NCBI RefSeq assembly: GCF_001421705.1
Contig: NZ_LMKO01000023.1
Coordinates: 106,638-170,637, forward strand
Source of the DNA: Xylophilus sp. Leaf220
Lineage (GTDB): Bacteria > Pseudomonadota > Gammaproteobacteria > Burkholderiales > Burkholderiaceae_C
Length of the DNA: 64,000 bases
Direction: 5' to 3'
Shown piece by piece: positions 38,820 through 45,481 of this stretch; position 1 is the first letter of the stretch; the number at the start of each line of letters is the position of its first letter. Below the pieces are notes generated by a model. It was not told the origin of the DNA and searched no databases. It saw only the letters and a program-made list of their open reading frames with translations. Made by a program: the position numbers and the translations under genes.

Positions 38820-39301
38820 GGCTTGTACGCCAGCGGGAAATGCAGCGTGCCGTTGACCGCGAGCACGAATCCCTTGTCGTCGGCGGCGGGCGGGGTGAAG
38901 AGGCCGGCCTCGCGCGACAGCACCGCCAGCTCGAAGCTCTCGGCCGAGAAGAAGCGCTCGCCGCCGCCGGCACCGATCTGCCGCAGCAGCTCGGCCGCCT
39001 CGGACCGGGCGACCGGGCCCGCGTTGCGGTTGATGCGGCGCTCGGCCCAGCCTTCGGGATCGAAACCCAGCCGGCTGGCGGCCTGCTGGGCCTGGACGGC
39101 CAGGCGGGCGTATTCCTCGCGCTTCAGCACCTCGGGCATGGCCTCGCGCAACGCGCTCACCCGGGCCGCGACGAAGGCCGCCTCGCGGCGCTCGGCCGCC
39201 AGTTGCTGCAGCCCGTCGCGTGCCACCCAGACGCCCGCGGCCAGCAGCACGGTGGCACAGCCCAGGGCGACCAGGCGGGCCGCGCGCATCGACGTCGCCA
39301 C
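38816..39301 (-). CDS. MshJ/PilO-like small membrane protein
   Basis: 161 residues from GTG 39301 (an ATG four codons later is equally possible). One N-terminal membrane helix (about 10-28), a helical stretch with Arg/Ala/Gln heptads and a C-terminal beta-rich part (VLAVNGTLHFPLAYKP). The topology matches PilO/MshJ. No strong sequence signature. Begins four bases after the stop of the second pilin. Confidence 0.75.
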   Translation of the reverse strand: MATSMRAARLVALGCATVLLAAGVWVARDGLQQLAAERREAAFVAARVSALREAMPEVLKREEYARLAVQAQQAASRLGFDPEGWAERRINRNAGPVARSEAAELLRQIGAGGGERFFSAESFELAVLSREAGLFTPPAADDKGFVLAVNGTLHFPLAYKP

Positions 39302-39304
39302 GCC

Positions 39305-40186
39305 CTACTCTTCCATGATCCAGTGGGCCGTCAGCAGCACCACGCGGTCTTCGTCGTACTGGCGTCCGGTGGCGGTGGCGGCACCGGGCGCGGCGGCGCC
39401 GGTCGCGGTATCGTTCGTCTGGATCGCGCTCGAGATGGTGTTGTTGGCTTCCCAGGCGGTGCCGGGTGCGTTGGCGTCCACCGCACCGGCGTGCGCGCCG
39501 CGGCCCTGGATGCGGAAACGGCCTTCGCGGGAGTCGGGCTTGCCGTCGATGATCTGGTCCATGAAGCGGGCCAGGTCGGGCGTCAGGCCGCGCACCACCA
39601 TCACGTTGCCGGCGCCGCTGGCGGTGCCCGGCGGGTTCCACTGGAAACAGACCTGCAGCTCGGTCGCGTTGCCGTTGGTGTCCTGGTAGAGGTAGCGGTC
39701 TTCCTGGCCTTCGCCGCGGCCCGGCGGCATGCGCACGCCGACGCGGCTGATCAGGGCGCGCAGGTTCTGGCCGGACAGCGCTTTGTCGCCGTCTCCGACC
39801 TGGGCTGCGGCATAGCCTTGGCCGTTGCAGATCTTCAGACCGGTGTTGCCGAAATTCTCGGGAATGCCGGCGACCGCCGAGCCGCCCGCACGGTTGCACA
39901 CCGTCACAGCGCCACCAGCGAAGCTGGTCTCCGACCCGTTGACCATGTAGGTGGGAGCCTGCTGGCAGTCGCCAATCACCACGCCGTTGCGCTGGTAGTA
40001 CTGGTCGTAGACCGCTTTCCACTGGTAAGCGAATTTGTTGGCGATCTTCTGGTACTCGGCATTGCGCTGGACATCCTTGGCGATGGCGATGGCACCGATG
40101 ATCAGGCCGATCACGGCCAGCACGATGGCCATCTCGACCAGCGTGAAGCCGCGCTGGATGCGGCGGGCGAGGGTATGGGCTTGCAT
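39305..40186 (-). CDS. Type IV prepilin, long major-type paralog
   Basis: 293 residues. RRIQRG|FTLVEMAIVLAVIGLIIGAIAI (G13/F14), a canonical N-methyl-Phe prepilin. The body shares with the preceding gene KDVQRNAEYQKI, YYQRNGVV, MVNGSE, RMPPGRGEGQEDRYLYQDTNG, ELQVCFQWNPPGTASGAGNVMVVRGLTPDL and an ending rich in small residues. Cysteines fall in conserved positions. AAGGAG precedes ATG 40186 by 6 bases. Probably one of two main structural pilins. Confidence 0.92.
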   Translation of the reverse strand: MQAHTLARRIQRGFTLVEMAIVLAVIGLIIGAIAIAKDVQRNAEYQKIANKFAYQWKAVYDQYYQRNGVVIGDCQQAPTYMVNGSETSFAGGAVTVCNRAGGSAVAGIPENFGNTGLKICNGQGYAAAQVGDGDKALSGQNLRALISRVGVRMPPGRGEGQEDRYLYQDTNGNATELQVCFQWNPPGTASGAGNVMVVRGLTPDLARFMDQIIDGKPDSREGRFRIQGRGAHAGAVDANAPGTAWEANNTISSAIQTNDTATGAAAPGAATATGRQYDEDRVVLLTAHWIMEE

Positions 40187-40212
40187 GGATTCTCCTTCCG
40201 CAGCGCAGCGCA

Positions 40213-41067
40213 TCACTGGTTCATCTTGTAGATGGCGACCAGGCGAATCACCTGGTCTTCGTCCTGCGTGCGTCCCGCCACGTTCGCACCCGGTGCCGCG
40301 GCACCGTCCTCGAACGTGTTGTTCGCGGCCCACTCGACGCCTGCGGTATTCGCCACGCCGTTGGCCACGCCCTGCTGGCGGAACCGTCCCTCCTGCGCAT
40401 CGGGCTTGCCGTCGACCATCTGGTCCAGCATGCGCGCCAAGTCGGGCGTAAGGCCGGTGATGACCATCACGTTGCCGGAATTGGCCGCGGTGCCCGGGGC
40501 GTTCCACTGGAAACACACCTGGATTTCCTGGGGATTGCCGTTGGTGTCGAGGTACACGTAGCGATCCTCGGAACCCTCCGCACGCCCTGGCGGCATGCGA
40601 ACGCCGGCCTGGTTCATCAGGAGACGCAGATCGAAAGCGTTGGCGGCACCTGCGGCGCCGCCCTGCACGGCCCGGGTCATGGCGGGGCCTGCGGCACCGT
40701 GGCAGATCGCATTGGGTGCAGCGACGGCCGTCATGTTTCCACCGGAAATGGATGCGCCGGCCGCCACCGCATAGTTCGCGCCGTTCACCATCAGCCGCGG
40801 CGCGGTCTGCGAATCGCCCAGAACCACGCCGGCCCGCTGGTAATACGCGTTGTACGCCTGCTCCCACTGGTCGATGAACTTGTTCTTGATCTTGGTGTAT
40901 TCGGCGTTGCGCTGGACATCCTTGCCGATGGCGATGGCGCCGATGATCAGCCCGATGACGGCCAGGACGATGGCCATTTCCACCAGGGTGAAGCCCCTCT
41001 GGATGCGCGTGAAGGTGCCCGGACGGGCGGCACGGCCGACGCGACGGGGTGTGGGATGTGCTGACAT
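40213..41067 (-). CDS. Type IV prepilin, long major-type paralog (first gene of pilus operon)
   Basis: 284 residues with a 25-residue leader (RIQRG|FTLVEM). The mature part is the same family as the next gene and the one at 23053, including VYLDTNGNPQEIQVCFQWN and LTPDLARMLDQMVDGKPDAQEGR. At about 260 mature residues it is nearly twice the size of a common PilA or MshA pilin. ATG 41067 follows GAGGG; an in-frame TTG five codons upstream is less likely. A promoter with direct repeats lies 54-85 bases upstream. Confidence 0.92.
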   Translation of the reverse strand: MSAHPTPRRVGRAARPGTFTRIQRGFTLVEMAIVLAVIGLIIGAIAIGKDVQRNAEYTKIKNKFIDQWEQAYNAYYQRAGVVLGDSQTAPRLMVNGANYAVAAGASISGGNMTAVAAPNAICHGAAGPAMTRAVQGGAAGAANAFDLRLLMNQAGVRMPPGRAEGSEDRYVYLDTNGNPQEIQVCFQWNAPGTAANSGNVMVITGLTPDLARMLDQMVDGKPDAQEGRFRQQGVANGVANTAGVEWAANNTFEDGAAAPGANVAGRTQDEDQVIRLVAIYKMNQ

Positions 41068-41120
41068 GCGAGCCCTCTGCAAGCGGTTGATCCGGATTCC
41101 CGACAGCGGGAAAAGGCCGA

Positions 41121-41152
41121 ATCCTACGAACGCGCCGTTAGTGGACCGTTAG
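41121..41152 (-). promoter_or_regulatory. SARP-type promoter of the pilus operon
   Basis: On the minus strand, CTAACGG-TCCA-CTAACGG (41152-41135): two identical heptamers with an 11-bp period. Eight bases (CGCGTTCG) separate the second from TAGGAT (41126-41121), a -10-like hexamer. In actinobacterial SARP promoters heptamer direct repeats with 11-bp period take the place of the -35 box and the last one lies 8 bp from the -10. The gene immediately upstream encodes a SARP-type protein. Expected transcript start is about 45 bases before the first pilin. Confidence 0.65.
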
Positions 41153-41254
41153 AGACGTTGCAATTCGTAAGTCTTCAGCGACACGTCAGGCTTTTTGGTG
41201 CATTACTGCCCGCGAAATTGCAGCCGACCGGCCCTCGCAGGCCCGTCGCGGGGC

Positions 41255-44200
41255 TCAGGGCGACAGCCCCCACTGCTGCAGCCAGCCCCGGGCGCCGACG
41301 GCGGCCCCCGCCGCCACGGCCCGGTCCAGGGCCTGCGCGGATTCCCCGGCGCGGCCCAGTGCAGCCAGGGCGACGCTCTTGAGGCGCCACAGTTCCATGC
41401 GGCAGTACCGGTGCTCGCTCAGGTCGATGGCCGCCAGGGCCTGCTCGACCATCGCCAGAGCATCGGCGTGGCGGCCGCAAGCCACCAGCGCGTCGATGAC
41501 GAACCACGCCTCGGTGGTGGCCGCGGCGCGGTAGCCCGACTGCATCGCCGCCATGCCAGCGGCCACCGCCTCGAAATCCACCGGCATTCCCGCGTGGGCC
41601 TGGGCCAGCACCACCAGCATGCCGGACACGCCGCACCAGAATTGCAGGCCTTCTGCGTCGGCCAGCAGCCAGGCGCTCTCCGCGGCCGCGGCCAGGGTGG
41701 CCTGGTCCCGGCGGCACCAGGCCATCAGCGCCCGGAAGCACTGGGCGATGCACAGGTCCTGCCGGGTGGCCGAAGCGTGGGCGGTCCGCACCGCCGCGTC
41801 GACCATCGCCTCGGCCGCCGCCGTCTCGCCGACGAACCACAGCAGCCAGGCCAGTTCGGCCCGGGCGAACACCACCAGGTCTGACGAGAAGTGCGCCATC
41901 CGCTCCGACAGGTCCAACTCGTCCGCCAATGCCAGGTTGGCCTCCAGGCACACCCGCGCTTCCGCGAACCGACCCAGCCAGAAGAGCGTGTTGCCGTTGG
42001 CCCAGGCGGCCGCGAAACGCTGCACCGGGCTGTGCGCCGACGCCTCCAGCCGGCGGGCGTAGTCCAGCCCGTCGGCCTCGCCTTGCGAACTCGACCCCAG
42101 GTAGGCCAGCATCTGCAGGTCGAACCGGATCACCGGGTCGAGCATCGGCGGCAGGGCCATGCGGCCCAGTTCGACCATCAGGGCGTGGGCCTCGCCCGAG
42201 CCGTAGCCGTGGCGCGCGATCAGGGCACGGGCATGGAGGATGCGCGCCTCGATGCCGGCCACGCCGGGCAGATAGCCGAGTGCCGCCAGCCGGGCGTAGC
42301 TGTCGCAGGCGGCGCAGATATCGTCTTCGGCGAAGGCGTGCCGGGCGGCCTGCAACCATGCCGCCGCGGCGGCGTCCGGCTGGCCGCCCTGCTCCCACAA
42401 GGCCGCGGCCCGGGCGTGCAGGCCCTGCCCGGCGGTGCGGGCCGCCGCGGCGCGCGCATGCTGTCGCAGCAGTTCGGCCGGCGTGATCGACAGCAGATGC
42501 TCGCGCAACCGCGCATGGAAGAAGGCCGCCTGGCCCCGACCGCGCGAGAGGATCAGGCCGGTCTCCAGCGCCCGGGCGAAGGCGCGTTCCGCCAGCTCCT
42601 GTCCGCAGATGTGGGCCAGGTCGTCCAGCGAGAACAGCATGCCCAGCACCGCGGCCGCCTCCATGCCTTCCCGCAGCGGCCCCAGCCGGTTGAGCAGTGC
42701 GCGGCAGAATTCGTTGAAGTGGCTGGCGCTGTCGGGTTGCAGCGATCCGGCCAGCAGGTAGAGCGGCAACCCCCGCGCATTGGCGATCCGGCTGCGCAGG
42801 GCCTGGGGGCTCAGGCTGGCCGCATCGGGCAGGCTCTGGACGATGGCCTGCGCGGCGGCATCGTCGAGCGGCGCCAGCGCCAGCGTCCGCAATCCTCCGA
42901 GGGGCAGCGGCTGCGCTTCTCCGCTGCGGTGGGTGAGCAGCCAGCGCAGCGGCACCTGCGAGGCAGAGGCGGCCAGCGGCAGCAGGAATTCGGTGGTGGC
43001 CGGATCGAGCCACTGCACGTCGTCCACCACGAAGAGCGCGGGCTGCGACCCCCGGCCGTGCAGCAAATGCAACAGGCCCTCGGCCAGGTCGGCCCGCTGC
43101 CGGCGGCCCACGTTGCGCGTGTCCAGGAACGCCAGCAGCGCCTCGCGCGCGGGCGTCGGGAGATCGGCGCCTGCGATGCGCGCCAGGCGCTCCGCGGCGC
43201 CCGCGCCGCCGCCCAGCAGACCCGCGACCAGATCGTGCAGCGATCGCCACGGAACGGCGGCGCCTTCGGGCAAGCCGCTCATCCAGACCAACGGCGCACC
43301 CTGCGCCTGCCAGCGCCGCGCGCATTCCCAGGCGGTGCGCGTCTTGCCGACGCCGGCTTCGCCCGCGAGGCAGTAGCGGTGGATGCCGCCGCCGGCCGGC
43401 GCGCGCAGGTCGGCCAGGATCGACTGCACCAGCGCTTCGCGGCCGAAGAAGCTGCTGCCCGCGAAATCGCCCCCGGGCGGCAAGGTGGTGACGGCCTCGT
43501 CCAGCCGGCAGCCGAACAGCGTGAACTCCCGGCCCAGGCCGCGGAAGCGCTGCGGTCCGAGCGGCAGGCAGCCGAAGTCCGGCGCCACATCGGCCATGCT
43601 TTCGTCGCAGACCAGTTCGCCGGGCTCGGCCCGCTGGGCCAGCCGCTCGACCAGGCGCATCCGCCAGCCGACGGCGTGCGGCGCGGGCGCGCGCTCCACC
43701 AGCAGCCAGCCGTGGGTGGCACCGGCGCTCAACTGCTGGCCGGCGGGCATCGCCGCCGCAAGCCCCGCGGCACAGCGCAAGGCCTGCCAACGCTGGCCGG
43801 TGTGGCGGCTGTCGATGCCGAAACCCAGGGTGCAGCCGGCATCGTCGACATCCAGCACCACGCCGTCGAACCGCTGCGCCGTGAACGCAACTGCCGCCAT
43901 CAGCGGCGAGAGCGCGGGCGCGCTCGGCTGGCGGTCGCTGGCGGCCACGTCGGGCAGTTGCACCCGCAGCAGGGTGATCGCGGCCGTCTCGGTGGCGGGC
44001 AGCGGTACGGACAGAATCGGCTCGATCTCCTGGGGCGCGGCCGGCGGGCTGGCCTCTGCGGCCCATGCGGCGCGCGCCGCATCCATCCGCAGCCGCTGCG
44101 CGTCCAGCCAGGCGACGAACGCTTCGGACGTGCCTTCCTCGGCGCCGGCCAGCCAGGCGTCGGGCTCGGACGGCAGCAGGTCCACCCAGACCGCGAGCGG

Positions 44201-44575
44201 GCCCGCCGACGGCATGTCGCGCGGACGCTGCGGCGCCAGCAGTTCGGCATCGGTGCCCAATCCGGCCACCGGCTGGAAGGCGATCCACTCGCGGTGCACC
44301 TGGATCGCCTCGGGCAGGCCGAGCAGCCGCCACTGCGCCAGCAGGTCGGACAGCACCACGCGGAGGTTGGCCCGCCCGGCCGGCATGTCCAGCCCCGGCC
44401 AGAGCAGGTCGGCCAGCTGCTCGCGCCGCACCTCGCGCCGGGGCTGGCTTGCCAGGTAGCCGAGCAGCGCCACGGTCTTGCGGTACTTGAATTGCAGGGG
44501 CCGGGGAGCGGCGCCACCGTGGACGACGGGCCTGCCGGAGAAGGCGAGCAGCAGCTTTTCGGAAGAGACGTTCAC
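41255..44575 (-). CDS. SARP-type regulator with cyclase-like and STAND ATPase domains
   Basis: 1106 residues from GTG 44575 (a TTG 40 codons upstream is possible; neither has a good RBS). Residues about 5-95 are an OmpR-like winged helix of the SARP/BTAD type: KTVALLGYLASQP, REQLADLLWPGLDMPAGRANL, LSDLLAQW. About 190-355 resembles a nucleotide-cyclase homology domain (ETAAITLLRVQLPD ... LCGxx-like REFTLFGCRLDE) without obvious catalytic Asp pair. About 375-700 is an AAA/STAND ATPase with Walker A GEAGVGKT (about 408) and Walker B FVVDDVQWLD (about 517). The rest (about 700-1100) is TPR-like helices. It lies between kdpE and the pilus operon, on the same strand, and is the obvious candidate to activate the pilin promoter. 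Confidence 0.87.
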   Translation of the reverse strand: MNVSSEKLLLAFSGRPVVHGGAAPRPLQFKYRKTVALLGYLASQPRREVRREQLADLLWPGLDMPAGRANLRVVLSDLLAQWRLLGLPEAIQVHREWIAFQPVAGLGTDAELLAPQRPRDMPSAGPLAVWVDLLPSEPDAWLAGAEEGTSEAFVAWLDAQRLRMDAARAAWAAEASPPAAPQEIEPILSVPLPATETAAITLLRVQLPDVAASDRQPSAPALSPLMAAVAFTAQRFDGVVLDVDDAGCTLGFGIDSRHTGQRWQALRCAAGLAAAMPAGQQLSAGATHGWLLVERAPAPHAVGWRMRLVERLAQRAEPGELVCDESMADVAPDFGCLPLGPQRFRGLGREFTLFGCRLDEAVTTLPPGGDFAGSSFFGREALVQSILADLRAPAGGGIHRYCLAGEAGVGKTRTAWECARRWQAQGAPLVWMSGLPEGAAVPWRSLHDLVAGLLGGGAGAAERLARIAGADLPTPAREALLAFLDTRNVGRRQRADLAEGLLHLLHGRGSQPALFVVDDVQWLDPATTEFLLPLAASASQVPLRWLLTHRSGEAQPLPLGGLRTLALAPLDDAAAQAIVQSLPDAASLSPQALRSRIANARGLPLYLLAGSLQPDSASHFNEFCRALLNRLGPLREGMEAAAVLGMLFSLDDLAHICGQELAERAFARALETGLILSRGRGQAAFFHARLREHLLSITPAELLRQHARAAAARTAGQGLHARAAALWEQGGQPDAAAAAWLQAARHAFAEDDICAACDSYARLAALGYLPGVAGIEARILHARALIARHGYGSGEAHALMVELGRMALPPMLDPVIRFDLQMLAYLGSSSQGEADGLDYARRLEASAHSPVQRFAAAWANGNTLFWLGRFAEARVCLEANLALADELDLSERMAHFSSDLVVFARAELAWLLWFVGETAAAEAMVDAAVRTAHASATRQDLCIAQCFRALMAWCRRDQATLAAAAESAWLLADAEGLQFWCGVSGMLVVLAQAHAGMPVDFEAVAAGMAAMQSGYRAAATTEAWFVIDALVACGRHADALAMVEQALAAIDLSEHRYCRMELWRLKSVALAALGRAGESAQALDRAVAAGAAVGARGWLQQWGLSP

Positions 44576-44761
44576 GCGCGATCGACTGAAAGGGTTTCGG
44601 GACGGCGGCAGCACTGCACCTGCCAGGGCATCGCGGCCGGCCCGCGCGGTCGCCCGGGCGCACGGCAAGGCGGCGCGGATTATGAGGGCCGGCAACGACT
44701 CGCGTGCGAAAACATTCAGTCAACGCTCACCGAATACCGGCGCGGCCCTCGCGGGCCTCGC

Positions 44762-45457
44762 TCAATCGACCACCAGCCGGTACCCCACGCCGGTCTCGGT
44801 CAACAGGTGCCGGGGCTGCGCGGGGTCGGCCTCCAGCTTTACGCGCAGATGGCCCATATAGATGCGCAGGTAGTGGCTCTGGTCGGCATGCGACGGCCCC
44901 CACACCTCCCGCAGCAGCTGCCGGTGGGTCAGCACCCTCCCCGGCTGGGCGACCAGCTGCAGCAGCAGGCGGTACTCGATCGGCGTCAGGTGCACCTCGG
45001 CGCCGGCGCGGCGCACGATGCGCGCCTGGCGGTCCACCTCGACCGGGCCGAAGCGGAACACCTGGCTCTCCTCCGCCCCGCCGCCGGTGGCGCGGGGCCG
45101 GCGCAGGTTGGCGCGCACCCGGGCCAGCAGCTCGCCGGTGCCGAAGGGCTTGGTGAGATAGTCGTCGGCGCCGGCATCCAGCGCGGCGATCTTGTCGGCC
45201 TCGTCCACCCGGGCCGAGAGCACGATGATCGGCACGGCCGACCAGCCGCGCACGTCGCGGATCAGGTCGAGCCCGTCGCCGTCGGGCAGGCCCAGGTCGA
45301 GCACCAGCAGGTCGGGCTTGCGGGTGCCGGCGTCGGCCAGGCCGCGGCGGGCGGTGTCGGCCTCGAACACCTGCCAGCCCTCGCCCTCCAGCGCGGCGCG
45401 GACGAAGCGGCGGATCTGTGGTTCGTCCTCGATGACGACGGCGGTGGGTGCGGGCAT
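44762..45457 (-). CDS. kdpE: Response regulator KdpE
   Basis: 231 residues. Receiver domain (1-120) with acidic pocket E10-D11-E12, phospho-acceptor D54 (LLVLDLGLPDG), and KPF lysine; OmpR-type winged helix (about 130-228) with LTPIEYRLLLQLVAQPGRVLTHRQLL and GVGYRL. Controls the kdp genes under potassium limitation or osmotic stress. Last gene of the kdp operon, 24 bases after kdpD. Confidence 0.96.
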   Translation of the reverse strand: MPAPTAVVIEDEPQIRRFVRAALEGEGWQVFEADTARRGLADAGTRKPDLLVLDLGLPDGDGLDLIRDVRGWSAVPIIVLSARVDEADKIAALDAGADDYLTKPFGTGELLARVRANLRRPRATGGGAEESQVFRFGPVEVDRQARIVRRAGAEVHLTPIEYRLLLQLVAQPGRVLTHRQLLREVWGPSHADQSHYLRIYMGHLRVKLEADPAQPRHLLTETGVGYRLVVD

Positions 45458-45481
45458 GGCGGGGCGGTGTCGGTGTCGGTG

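Noticed and set aside
36327..39689. Plus-strand open frame of about 1120 codons antisense to pilus genes
   Set aside because: Low-complexity Pro/Arg/Gln composition and full overlap with recognisable pilus genes.
23053..41067. Reading the cluster as a type II secretion system
   Set aside because: MshM, MshN and MshL-type proteins and many prepilins fit MSHA-like pili better; no GspC/G/H/I/J/K set is present.
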